64,000 nt of DNA, from NCBI RefSeq assembly GCF_002394865.1, contig NZ_DGUZ01000006.1, forward strand, positions 1-64,000, given 5' to 3'. The position numbers were made by a program, and so were the translations under genes. Of the stretch, positions 9,797-18,713 are shown in pieces (within the stretch, counting starts at the first letter, position 1; each line of letters starts with the position of its first letter). The DNA comes from Fibrobacter sp. UBA4297 (GTDB taxonomy: Bacteria > Fibrobacterota > Fibrobacteria > Fibrobacterales > Fibrobacteraceae). The notes under the pieces are model-generated. The model had not been told where the DNA came from, searched no databases, and was given only the letters and a program-made list of their open reading frames with translations.

Positions 9797-10630
9797 CTAT
9801 CCTTTAATTTTATGATTCCATAATATAGGGAACAAACAACGAATATATACAGTTACAAAATGGACTGCGGCTAAAACAATATTCGTCTGTTTTTCAAGAT
9901 GAAAAGTTTCTTTTGGAGGCATCCCATTCGGCTTGTTCATATATTTCCATCGTTTTTTTAACGGAATCTCGGGATCGCACCACTTATCTATTCTGGGGTG
10001 GACATCACATGCACCAAGAACGATTCCACATTGAATCATTTTGATTCCAATTTTTTGAGCCCTGATTCCGTAGTCAAAATCCCCCTTTGAATGGCTATAA
10101 TAATAATCCAAATTCCCTAGTTTTTCATATACATATCTAGGCACTAGAACTATATTACCATTAAAATGCTTGATTTCGGCATCATTTCCATCCGGCAACA
10201 CAATACCATTTCTATTCCGACCACCATAAGTTATTTTCGAATGAGTCGTAGTATCGTGGCAAGCACCAACAACAATAGCCTGGTCTTTGAACTTTTGAGA
10301 AGTGGTAAGTAATTTTTCTACGGCACCATCATAAAGGAAAGTATCATCATTGAGCCAAAGATAAAAATCATACTCTTTAGTCTTGGCTGCAACATCCCAA
10401 GCGGTCCACATACCTCGATTCCAAAAGAGGCTTCCATCGCCATCTATTATGTTTACCAGCGGAAACTGTACCCGAACCGCTTCTGGCGTACCATCAGTAC
10501 ACCCATCATTTGTCAAGTAAACTTCTAAGGAATAATCCTGTGGAATAAATTGCTTAAAAAGATTATCCAAGCAGCGCAAAGTTGTTTCTTTGCGATTAAA
10601 GACTGTAAGGAGTGCGGCTATTGTTTTCAT
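9797..10630 (-). CDS. Glycosyltransferase family 2 (rhamnosyltransferase-like)
   Basis: GT-A family 2 enzyme with IAALLTVFNRKETTLRCLDNL, LTNDGCTDGT and YLWLNDDTFLYDGAV (DD metal-binding motif). It also has FNGNIVLVPRYVYEKLG and HSKGDFDYGIRAQKIG, a pattern shared with rhamnosyl- and galactofuranosyl-type GT2 enzymes. The start at 10630 is set by an ATGA overlap with the TGA of the upstream acyltransferase; the longer frame to 10666 lies within that gene. With glf in the same locus, a galactofuranosyl activity is possible but unproven. Confidence 0.88.
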   Translation of the reverse strand: MKTIAALLTVFNRKETTLRCLDNLFKQFIPQDYSLEVYLTNDGCTDGTPEAVRVQFPLVNIIDGDGSLFWNRGMWTAWDVAAKTKEYDFYLWLNDDTFLYDGAVEKLLTTSQKFKDQAIVVGACHDTTTHSKITYGGRNRNGIVLPDGNDAEIKHFNGNIVLVPRYVYEKLGNLDYYYSHSKGDFDYGIRAQKIGIKMIQCGIVLGACDVHPRIDKWCDPEIPLKKRWKYMNKPNGMPPKETFHLEKQTNIVLAAVHFVTVYIRCLFPILWNHKIKG

Positions 10631-11232
10631 ACGTTTCTTATAAACTTCGCAGGGTTTCCAGCCCATATTTGATTATCAGGTATATTCTTGGTCACTACAC
10701 TACCTGCACCAACAATGGAATTTTCACCAATAGTAACACCTTTAAGAATAATCGAATGTGCACCAATGAATGCATTATCTTTAATGACGACAGGCTTTTT
10801 AGTTCTATTTTTCATATCATCTTTTGATTTTCTTACATTAGGATCAAGAGAATGAAAATCTGTTGTATATATACATACACCACCTCCGATTTTCACGTTA
10901 TTTCCAATTGAGATATCATCAATAGCAACAAGGGCCGTTTGGCTAATTCCAACATTATCCCCTATAGATAAAGTTGCAGTGCGATCGACAAAAAATGTAC
11001 ACGGTTGTGGGCAACCAATCGGATTATGCTTAATACCATTATTCATCGCAAAATTTTTTCCAATACACATTTTTCCACCACGAGCAACCATAACATAAGG
11101 CGTTCCGCCCGTTTTAAAAGACGAAAATGATACATTATTCCCTTTAAACTTCAACCATGTAATACAATGATTTGTAATACAAGTAAGTTTACTAAAAATC
11201 AATCTGATCGTTTTATAAATATGGTAAATCAT
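10627..11232 (-). CDS. Hexapeptide-repeat acyltransferase (maltose/galactoside O-acetyltransferase-like)
   Basis: LbH-fold O-acetyltransferase of the WcaF/NodL/Maa type. Hexapeptide turns run from about residue 55. ICIYTTDFH-type sequence precedes the catalytic His region, followed by KPVVIKDNAFIGAHSIILKGVTIGENSIVGAGSVVTKNIPDN and the terminal AGNPAKFIRNV. The N-terminal 30 residues are basic and hydrophobic. It overlaps the next GT2 gene by an ATGA junction. It probably acetylates one repeat-unit sugar; the substrate is unknown. Confidence 0.87.
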   Translation of the reverse strand: MIYHIYKTIRLIFSKLTCITNHCITWLKFKGNNVSFSSFKTGGTPYVMVARGGKMCIGKNFAMNNGIKHNPIGCPQPCTFFVDRTATLSIGDNVGISQTALVAIDDISIGNNVKIGGGVCIYTTDFHSLDPNVRKSKDDMKNRTKKPVVIKDNAFIGAHSIILKGVTIGENSIVGAGSVVTKNIPDNQIWAGNPAKFIRNV

Positions 11233-11244
11233 TTTTACGCGTTC

Positions 11245-12507
11245 CTATACTTTAGATGGCAACAAAATATTTTTCGCCCATATTTTAAATTCAAAATCAG
11301 TCATCCGTAAAAAATATGGGGAGTAACACATTGACAGAATAACCCATAGATAAAGATTATTCAAATCAAATCGTGTAAAATCCTCCATCCACGCAAACGC
11401 CCAACGAAAAGAAACGTAAAGAGCAATAACATACATACATTTATTATTGGAATACTTGAAAACATTTTGAATTGCATTCAAAAAAATCAAGGCATACAAA
11501 CAAACTCCTATCAAGCCCATATAAGTAAAGACATTCAAAATAGAGACCTCACTACTCTGACGTTCTCCTTTATGGTATGGAGTTCCATTAAACTGCAAAT
11601 CTGCCATCCATGAAAAAAACGGGGAATCGTATCCACGAGCAAGTGATCGCCCTTGAATTATGTAATTATGCCTTATAGCGCTAGATATGGTTTCTTCATA
11701 TATAAAAGTTCTCGTATCAGATTTTAAATTTTCACTTGGAGTATTATTACCAGCCATTGAGTAACTACCCGTAACAAGAACTTCTTTATCTCCTAGATAA
11801 TCATCCATTTTCCAGATATTAAAAATACCCGTCAAACCTAAAATTAATAAAACAAAAGGAACAACAAATAATAAACAAGTAACCTTTTTTATAACTCGTA
11901 AAGAGAAAACATCAATCTTCAAAAAAACAAACGAAAGCAATATAGCAAACGCAAATCGAATTGCCGTGCTACGGGCCCCAAAAGAACCATATATAAAAAC
12001 AGCCAAAGAAAAAAAGACTACAACAATCTTCCATTTTTTTTCATAGAACGGCCAAAAAATCACAAGAAATGCAAATGGTGATAAAAATTTTCCAGGAGCT
12101 TCAAGTTGCATAAACGGAAGAAAAAACCAAAATGCGATAATTGCAAAACAACACCATTGTCGAGATATTTTTGAAATATTTTCAGGTATTGACAAATAGA
12201 AAAAGGACACCCCCATTAAGTATATCATCAAATTATTGATCAACAATTTTTTATCCCAATAATAATCCGCCATAAAGCAACCATAAACGGCAGAAACTAT
12301 GACCCAAATGAGGAAAAATTTTATTGCTTTGGGATATTCAACCCCTCGATAGTATTGTTTTTTTAATTGATAGAAAGCATAAAGAGTAAAAAATTCCGTT
12401 ACCCACCAAACTGTAGTGTTGCCAATAGGCAATTCAACCCATTGAGCAACAGATGGGAAAGTGAGCAATACGATAAAAAACGGAATCAATTTTACTAAAC
12501 GATCCAT
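11245..12507 (-). CDS. Wzy-like O-antigen/capsule polymerase
   Basis: Polytopic inner-membrane protein with about 10-12 hydrophobic segments and a long periplasmic loop (about 235-320) containing SDTRTFIYEET and GRSLARGYDSPFFSWMADLQFNG, as in O-antigen polymerase/ligase proteins. Sequence conservation in Wzy is poor, so the call rests on topology, length (420 aa) and context beside wzx. It is the only polymerase candidate in the locus, consistent with a Wzx/Wzy-dependent pathway with the Wzc-like kinase as chain-length regulator. Confidence 0.72.
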   Translation of the reverse strand: MDRLVKLIPFFIVLLTFPSVAQWVELPIGNTTVWWVTEFFTLYAFYQLKKQYYRGVEYPKAIKFFLIWVIVSAVYGCFMADYYWDKKLLINNLMIYLMGVSFFYLSIPENISKISRQWCCFAIIAFWFFLPFMQLEAPGKFLSPFAFLVIFWPFYEKKWKIVVVFFSLAVFIYGSFGARSTAIRFAFAILLSFVFLKIDVFSLRVIKKVTCLLFVVPFVLLILGLTGIFNIWKMDDYLGDKEVLVTGSYSMAGNNTPSENLKSDTRTFIYEETISSAIRHNYIIQGRSLARGYDSPFFSWMADLQFNGTPYHKGERQSSEVSILNVFTYMGLIGVCLYALIFLNAIQNVFKYSNNKCMYVIALYVSFRWAFAWMEDFTRFDLNNLYLWVILSMCYSPYFLRMTDFEFKIWAKNILLPSKV

Positions 12508-12510
12508 ACG

Positions 12511-13503
12511 TCACCAATAACAAGCGCCTTCAACTTTTTCAGCTCTTTCTGTTCTATAATTATCCGGTCGAACCCAATTTTTATTCGAAAGCATTTTTAA
12601 ATAGAAATCTTCCGGTTTCATATGCCATATTTTGCAATAATTCGGATTTTCCCATCTATTTCCCTTAATACCAAATAACAATTGCAAAGCCCCACCCATG
12701 TGAATCGCTTTTTTCCCCTGTCTTTTGCAATGCGCTGCCAAAGGAAAGCCATAAGCACCACAACCAATTAAGCAAATATCGTAATCCTGTTTATCAATTT
12801 CATTTTCCATCCATCGAAGAGCGTCAAACCAGTCATTAAACTCACACTCCCCCCCCAATGATTGAACAGCTTTGACAGTTCTCAAATTAAAATTAGGTAA
12901 AACATCCGGATTATCGAACAATTCCGTTCTATGGTTATAATACTGATTCTCGATTAGTTCAGCAAACGGGTGTACAACAACAACATTTTTTCCCTCTAAA
13001 GCTTTCGACCACGGCTTTGAAGACCAATATGGTTCCAACATTAGTAAATGAATGAATTTACAATGTTGCGGTAGAGGCATAGCTTTTTCGTGCCCTATCC
13101 AAAGAGCCAAAACATCTAACTCCTTGGAATCCTCAATCATAAGCCTTGTAAACCTAGAAATCGTTTCCGGATTTGAAGGGAAAAAACCAGACCACCGTTC
13201 AAGTTGTTTGATTGCAGAATCCATCCACCACCACTGGGGTTGTTGCCCTCGTATATATTTTAAAGCACTGTGTTCAGAAGACTCTACGGCTAGGCAATTC
13301 TGGATAGCTTGAAGCTCCGTACTTCCAAATCTCGCAATCATGCATGGAGCATCAGAACTTAATTTACTGAATATAATATCAGAACTTTGTTCAACTGAAA
13401 GCCCAACATCCTCTGGCATTACATAAGTTGAACGATGACTCGGCATCGTCTTCTGATATATTTTTTGCAGGACTTTCAATACAAAGTGTATTAATTTTCC
13501 CAT
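12511..13503 (-). CDS. Capsule-locus hypothetical, possible GT-D-like enzyme
   Basis: 330-aa soluble protein, probably cytoplasmic. It has no signal peptide or membrane segment apart from a weakly hydrophobic N-terminus. Two blocks stand out: CMIARFGSTELQAIQN near residue 55, and YDICLIGCGAYGFPLAAHCKR followed by AIHMGGALQLLFGIKGNRW near 230-280. This arrangement resembles the DUF1792/GT-D fold glycosyltransferase idea (an acidic/glycine site near the start and a glycine-rich loop late), but that is tentative. It overlaps the upstream GT2 gene by 13 nt and is followed at 4 nt by wzy, so a role in the repeat unit is likely. Confidence 0.65.
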   Translation of the reverse strand: MGKLIHFVLKVLQKIYQKTMPSHRSTYVMPEDVGLSVEQSSDIIFSKLSSDAPCMIARFGSTELQAIQNCLAVESSEHSALKYIRGQQPQWWWMDSAIKQLERWSGFFPSNPETISRFTRLMIEDSKELDVLALWIGHEKAMPLPQHCKFIHLLMLEPYWSSKPWSKALEGKNVVVVHPFAELIENQYYNHRTELFDNPDVLPNFNLRTVKAVQSLGGECEFNDWFDALRWMENEIDKQDYDICLIGCGAYGFPLAAHCKRQGKKAIHMGGALQLLFGIKGNRWENPNYCKIWHMKPEDFYLKMLSNKNWVRPDNYRTERAEKVEGACYW

Positions 13504-14423
13504 ATTTTTTTTCTTTTTTTTGAATTAAAATATTTTTTTAAATTTAACAAACACCCATAAATCTTTGTAGAAAAAATAGCAAGTTTCAACATATAATTAG
13601 GATAATGGCGATAGGCTTTATAATAGTGATTATTAGCTTCGGTCATCATTAACCCGATTTTTGCCCAATTATATGATTTTGTCGTTGTAGTTCCATTTTC
13701 ATGAATAACCGTCGCCTCAGGAGCAAAATAGTAGCGCAACCCAACTTTCAGCATCCGTTCGCTCAAGCACAAGCCCTCTGCATAAAGGAATGTTGCAGGA
13801 TCAAACATTCCACATTTTTTAAAATCAATCATACGCGACATAAAAAAACATTCTGCAAAAGTATAATGAAAGCCCTCAGAAGCCAATTCCGCATATGTAA
13901 TTTTTTTTTCATTTTTGAAAAAATATTTCTTTATCAGACCAATCCACGAATTACATATAACACGAAATAAATAAGGCTTTTTTTGTGGAGTTTGTCTTTT
14001 TCCTGTTACTCCAATAATATTTGGAGTAATAATTCCAATATCAGGAATATGCTCCAATTTTTCAATCATAACCTCAACAACGTTTTTATCAACAATTTTT
14101 ATATCATTATTAGAAAAAAGAAGATATTCTATTTTGGGGAAATGTTTACTTACAAATTCAACACCTAAATTATTCGCCCTAGCAAAGCCAAGATTTTCTT
14201 TTGAATCTATAACAAAAAATTTCTTTGATGAATCTATAGGTTTCGTAATATCACAAACAACATCCCCCCCCAATTCACCCGCCAGATGTTTGTTACTCTC
14301 ATCAGTAGAAGCGTTATTAACAAGAACAACTAGATTTTCGACATCTATTTTAGAGAGTTCATTCCGTATATACGAAATGCTCAAATCATCATTTTTATAT
14401 CCGACAATAATGGTTGCAATCAC
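13491..14423 (-). CDS. Glycosyltransferase family 2
   Basis: GT-A transferase with ATIIVGYKNDDLSISYIRNEL, VLVNNASTDES and NLGFARANNLGVEF. YLLFSNNDIKIVDK provides the metal-binding acid (NND variant). Next comes FHYTFAECFFMSRMIDFKKCGMFDPATFLYAEG, the rhamnosyltransferase-like acceptor region. The C-terminus is Lys-rich and possibly membrane-associated. ATGA overlap with the upstream GT gene. It probably adds one sugar of the repeat unit. Confidence 0.87.
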   Translation of the reverse strand: MIATIIVGYKNDDLSISYIRNELSKIDVENLVVLVNNASTDESNKHLAGELGGDVVCDITKPIDSSKKFFVIDSKENLGFARANNLGVEFVSKHFPKIEYLLFSNNDIKIVDKNVVEVMIEKLEHIPDIGIITPNIIGVTGKRQTPQKKPYLFRVICNSWIGLIKKYFFKNEKKITYAELASEGFHYTFAECFFMSRMIDFKKCGMFDPATFLYAEGLCLSERMLKVGLRYYFAPEATVIHENGTTTTKSYNWAKIGLMMTEANNHYYKAYRHYPNYMLKLAIFSTKIYGCLLNLKKYFNSKKRKKIWEN

Positions 14424-15448
14424 AAGAAAATCCTTTCAATTTCATCGTAAAATAAGTTCTGTTCCCTAGAAACCCTTAATTTATATTCATCAAAATCTTT
14501 TACACACTGTTCATAATGATTTAAAACATAAAGAATTCTTTGTGTAATAACTGCTAAATTAGATTCTTTCACATCAAATTTATAAAAAGCACGTATTGGA
14601 ACATCCTCATAAAAATATGATGCACCCTCCCTTCCAGTAATTATACAACAGCCATTAAGAACCGCTTCACGAGGAAGTCGATCTTTTCCAGGAAAATTTC
14701 CAAAGTCTATATACAATTTCGAGGTTTCTAACAATTCTTTTAACTGTATTCGAGTCAATCCCTTAAGCGGAATAAACTTAACATTAGGCAACCTAGAAAT
14801 AATTTTTTTTGTAAATTTAAGACCCTTTGCGGGATTGTAAAGAACTATATTATTTTTTTCATTTTGGGGATTACCTGCAAGTTCCGTATTAATAAAATCT
14901 GATAGAGGCAATACTACTGAAAAATTTTGATTGTATAGGTGATGCTGAGCATATGTTGATTGATAAAGATGAATCAAACGATCATCATTTTTTTTCAAAA
15001 TATCATTATCATTTTTACAAACACTTTTCATTCCACGTTTTAGCCAATTCTTTATACATCTTACTTTTTCAAGAATTCCTTTCTTAAATATAAGCTGTTG
15101 CATCAAAGTAGCTCTATTATATCTATTGTCTACAGACATCCACCAGCATGCTATTTTGATTTTTGTGTAAATCATAACAGCATCAAAAAAAACTTCTGGT
15201 ACAACCAACAAATTCGAAGGATCATCATCAATAGCATTCGATGTTTTTACTTCGTATTTTTCATAATATTTGGTAACATTCTGCTGTAATGCCGGTCTAC
15301 AATATGTATCTATATACACAATAAAAGCATTCTGAGCCTTTTTTCGAAGATAATCCACCAACTGATGGCAAAGTTCAACACCACCAGTCTGACCTCCATA
15401 AGGAGCTAAAACATAAATCTTTTGATACTTAGTCATATGCTTCTTCAC
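14420..15448 (-). CDS. Glycosyltransferase-like protein (GT4-type C-terminal domain)
   Basis: Probable GT-B glycosyltransferase. The N-terminus IYVLAPYGGQTGGVELCHQLVDYLRKK matches the Gly-rich loop of GT4 enzymes. Near residue 255-285 KLYIDFGNFPGKDRLPREAVLNGCCIITGREGASY replaces the usual donor-binding EX7E block. The reading frame begins at a GTG that overlaps the glf stop (GTGA). An ATG 12 nt downstream (15436) is the alternative start and has a weak AGAAG in front. Donor and acceptor are unknown. Confidence 0.75.
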   Translation of the reverse strand: MKKHMTKYQKIYVLAPYGGQTGGVELCHQLVDYLRKKAQNAFIVYIDTYCRPALQQNVTKYYEKYEVKTSNAIDDDPSNLLVVPEVFFDAVMIYTKIKIACWWMSVDNRYNRATLMQQLIFKKGILEKVRCIKNWLKRGMKSVCKNDNDILKKNDDRLIHLYQSTYAQHHLYNQNFSVVLPLSDFINTELAGNPQNEKNNIVLYNPAKGLKFTKKIISRLPNVKFIPLKGLTRIQLKELLETSKLYIDFGNFPGKDRLPREAVLNGCCIITGREGASYFYEDVPIRAFYKFDVKESNLAVITQRILYVLNHYEQCVKDFDEYKLRVSREQNLFYDEIERIFL

Positions 15449-16566
15449 ATTTTCATATTTAACACATATTCAATAATCGGAGCCATATCAAAATATTGAT
15501 AAAGTCCTAAACGACCTCCAAAAATAACATTTTTTTCTTGCAAGGCTAACAAGCGGTACTTATCTGCTAACGCATTATTTTTCTCATTATTTACTGGATA
15601 ATATGGTTCCATCCCTTCTTTGTACTCCACAGGATACTCCTCAGAAACAACCGTTTTAGGACAATCGTAAACAGCTGATCCAAACATTTCAAAATGTTTA
15701 TGTTCTATAATTCGTGTATAAGAATAATCACGCGACGTATAATTAACAACAGCATTTCCCTGATAATTCGAACAATCTAAAATATTTGTTTTGAAGTAAA
15801 CTGAACGCCAATCCAACTTTCCATATTTATAATCAAAATATTCATCTATAGCTCCTGAATAAACTAATTTTTCAGCATCATTTCGCCACGAGTCCTTATA
15901 TTCTTTAAAAAAATCTGTTTCCATTTTACAATCAACACCTTCAAGCAAACCCTCAATCAGCTTATTATAGCCTCCTATTGGGATTCCTTGGTACTTATCA
16001 TTGAAATAATTATTATCAAAAGCCATTCGAACCGGCAAGCGGTTTATAATAAAAGCAGGCAAATTCTTACAATCTCGACCCCATTGTTTTTCTGTATATT
16101 CTTTAATGAGCTTTTCAAAAATATCCTTACCCACCAAAACTAACGCCTGTTCTTCGAGGTTTGTTGGCTCACGACCATTCAATGCCGCTAAGGCTTCGGC
16201 TTTCTGTTCTTCGATTTTTGCCTTTGCTTCTGCCGGAGTAGTAACGCCCCACATCTGGTAGAACGTGTTCATGTTAAAGGGCAGATTATAAAGCTTGCCT
16301 TTATAATTTGCAATGGGACTATTCGTATAGCGATTGAATTCAACGAAAGAGTTGACAAAATCCCACACATATTTATTGCTCGTATGGAAAATATGCGCGC
16401 CATACTTATGAACATTTATCCCCTCAATTTTTTCGCAATAAACATTGCCACCAAGTTGTGGACGTTTGTCAATGACTAAGCATTTTTTACCACTTTTAGT
16501 AGCACGATAAGCAAATGTCGCGCCAAAAAGACCAGACCCAACAATAAGATAATCGAATTTTTTCAT
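15445..16566 (-). CDS. glf: UDP-galactopyranose mutase
   Basis: FAD-dependent enzyme that interconverts UDP-galactopyranose and UDP-galactofuranose in the cytoplasm, supplying Galf for surface polysaccharide. It has the N-terminal dinucleotide site IVGSGLFGATFAYRA. It also has RPQLGGNVYCEKIEGINVHKYGAHIFHTSN, YTEKQWGRDCKNLPAFIINRLPVR, YFNDKYQGIPIGGYNKLIEGLL, and the C-terminal GGRLGLYQYFDMAPIIE. All are hallmark Glf motifs, at normal length (373 aa). It lies 1 nt from the pyruvyltransferase gene upstream. Its presence predicts a galactofuranose-containing glycan and implies a Galf transferase among the GT genes. Confidence 0.96.
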   Translation of the reverse strand: MKKFDYLIVGSGLFGATFAYRATKSGKKCLVIDKRPQLGGNVYCEKIEGINVHKYGAHIFHTSNKYVWDFVNSFVEFNRYTNSPIANYKGKLYNLPFNMNTFYQMWGVTTPAEAKAKIEEQKAEALAALNGREPTNLEEQALVLVGKDIFEKLIKEYTEKQWGRDCKNLPAFIINRLPVRMAFDNNYFNDKYQGIPIGGYNKLIEGLLEGVDCKMETDFFKEYKDSWRNDAEKLVYSGAIDEYFDYKYGKLDWRSVYFKTNILDCSNYQGNAVVNYTSRDYSYTRIIEHKHFEMFGSAVYDCPKTVVSEEYPVEYKEGMEPYYPVNNEKNNALADKYRLLALQEKNVIFGGRLGLYQYFDMAPIIEYVLNMKM

Positions 16567-16567
16567 A

Positions 16568-17707
16568 TTATGACAAAGCCTCTTTTAAAAAATCGATGGA
16601 TTTTGTTTTTAACTTTTGTCTAATTTCGTTAACCCTATTCCAGTCAATTTTACTTAAAACCAAATTTTCTGTAACATCTTTTGTAGACATAACAAGACGA
16701 TTTTCCAATCCATAGGTAGACAACAGTGATTTAAATCTTGTTACAGCAACCGGAGAAACACAAATAAAAGGGACATTAAAAATAATACAAAAAACAGTTC
16801 CATGAAAAGAATCAGTTATAACAAATTTAGCTTTACTATACCCATAAATCCATTCTTCGACAGGCATAAATTGAGCCTCTTTTAATTGCTCTCTTTTATA
16901 TACTTGAGATAAAAATCTTTGAGTCATTAAGTTTACAGGCTCTACACCTAAAATACCGGATACCTTTTTTATTACATTTCGTTCATCATCATTAAAGAAA
17001 AAAACATACTGCATAAGATCTATTTTTTTGTTAAAAGGGACATACCCTTTAATCAGATGAAGATAGTCTTCTTTGTCAAGCAGCATTGTTGGATCAAGCA
17101 CTTGAGTCGCATTCACGTCAAAATAATCTTTGCATATTCTAACGCCAGATTTTTCACGAACAGACACCTTATTAAACCGTTGCAATAATGGTTTACAAAT
17201 ATTTAGCTGTTTTTGCGAAAATTCATTTTTATCAACACCAAAAGATGCAGCATAAGAAATTCGTTTAATTTGCAATTCTTTGGGAATAAAATCACAAAAC
17301 ATATGATATAAATCAGGACTTAGAGACGGTCTCCAGGTTTGGTCGCTACCAACAACAAAAGCTTCATAATGATTTGATATGACAAAATTTTCTAAATCCT
17401 TCTTAGAATAAAATTTTCGCGTAAGGTTTACATGTTTTTTTATAAAAGGCTTTATTAATTTCACTCGATAATCAAGATATAACAAAGGATTGATACATGA
17501 TAACTCCTTTTTTCCCAATATATATCGTCTTATCAACCACAATACAGAATTTTTCAATTTGCTTTTAATCGGTAAATAATTATAAAGTTTCGTATTCATT
17601 ATGGACGCATCATGACCAAGTCTCGTAAGAACTGTCTGCAAAGCAAACCCTTGCAAGATTCCTCCATAATTATCATAAGGTACGAGAGTAAGAATTCCTA
17701 TTTTCAT
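16568..17707 (-). CDS. Polysaccharide pyruvyl transferase family protein
   Basis: PF04230-type enzyme that ketalises a glycan sugar with pyruvate (WcaK/CsaB family). Seen: KIGILTLVPYDNYGGILQGFALQTVL, AFVVGSDQTWRP, RISYAASFG, VSVREKSGVRICK, and late WIYGYSKAKFVITDSFHGTVFCIIFNVPF, the defining family motif. The start at 17707 is fixed by an ATGA overlap with the stop of the upstream FrhB-like frame; the longer frame to 17821 lies inside that gene. Such genes often neighbour FrhB-like genes in capsule loci, as here. Confidence 0.88.
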   Translation of the reverse strand: MKIGILTLVPYDNYGGILQGFALQTVLTRLGHDASIMNTKLYNYLPIKSKLKNSVLWLIRRYILGKKELSCINPLLYLDYRVKLIKPFIKKHVNLTRKFYSKKDLENFVISNHYEAFVVGSDQTWRPSLSPDLYHMFCDFIPKELQIKRISYAASFGVDKNEFSQKQLNICKPLLQRFNKVSVREKSGVRICKDYFDVNATQVLDPTMLLDKEDYLHLIKGYVPFNKKIDLMQYVFFFNDDERNVIKKVSGILGVEPVNLMTQRFLSQVYKREQLKEAQFMPVEEWIYGYSKAKFVITDSFHGTVFCIIFNVPFICVSPVAVTRFKSLLSTYGLENRLVMSTKDVTENLVLSKIDWNRVNEIRQKLKTKSIDFLKEALS

Positions 17708-18713
17708 TTTTTCTTTTTCAACTTTGTTAATACCTTTTTTAATATTCTTTTTAAATATATTACAGAAAAGATAGACTTTAGTTTTGAATAATAATAAAAA
17801 AACATAGAGCGATGGCCACAAAAAGGTAACACAGAAGAAAAATCTGATGTGTCCTTTATCATACTATATATTTTTTCCTGTTGAATAGAAAAAACTAACG
17901 GTCGACTAAACTGATAATTATATTTTTTTGCTAAATCAATTGAAGCTTCCTTCAAAAAAAATTGGTCCTTTATAGCGTTAAAATATTTCATTCCTTTTTC
18001 AGAATTAACCAAAATACATGAAGCCCCTTTTTTATAAGGGAAATTCGGAAAAAATTCATGGCATCCCCAAAAATCTGCAGCAGTAATATCACCTACACGA
18101 TTTACAGAAGCATATCTACACGAATAACATTTTTTTTCGCTAAATGTCCATTAAGAAAAGCCCAATAATAAGGGTCACAAATTGCCGGGATTATTTTTTC
18201 ACCTTTCGTTGTCTTTACATAAGCCTTTGGAATACCTCCCCATGGTGATACCATTTTATTTCGAAACTCGAAACTTAATATTTTAGCCTTCCATTTGAAT
18301 TCTCTCCATTCAATATATTTTTTAAAAAGATTATAATCCGGTGTTCCATGACATAATATATCGATCAATAATAGATTAGAATATTTTTCTTTAAAATGTG
18401 AACGAACCGCAGCAACTTGACAAGGTGTTCCAGAGAATAAAACTAATAGACCTTCTTCAAGTTTTTTTTTAATTTCTGGTAAAATATGTACAAAATTACT
18501 CTCAACATATTTTGAACCCTGTAACATATGCAAACCTTCAAGATTATCGACACAACAATGTTTTAACACCAAGTTTTGATCAAAAGCAGCTCCACATGCA
18601 CAACCTCTTTTTTCTATTATATATTTTGCAAAAGCAAAAAATACACCCCCAGATGTTGACTTGAACAATTCAGGCCCTTTATATTGAGCACAAAAACATT
18701 TTTGTTCAAACAT
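17704..18713 (-). pseudogene. Frameshifted FrhB-like gene (coenzyme F420 hydrogenase beta subunit family)
   Basis: Two frames together encode one FrhB/PF04432-type flavo-iron-sulfur protein of the kind found in polysaccharide loci. The first frame (18102-18713) has KSTSGGVFFAFAKYI, CGAAFDQN, LQGSKYVES, VLFSGTPCQVAAV and DILCHGTPD. It stops just after GHLAKKNV. The second frame continues from the same point with CYSCRYASVNRVGDITAADFWG and runs to 17704. The switch lies at a run of eight A residues (18130-18137, minus strand); a ninth A would restore a single frame. The N-terminal ferredoxin-like cysteine domain usual in the family is also absent, and the start overlaps wzx by 8 nt. It could be a decayed gene, phase-variable, expressed by slippage, or a sequencing error. 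Confidence 0.82.

Noticed and set aside
17708..17821. N-terminal extension of the pyruvyltransferase frame
   Set aside because: It overlaps the FrhB-like second frame; the ATGA junction at 17704-17707 gives a better start.
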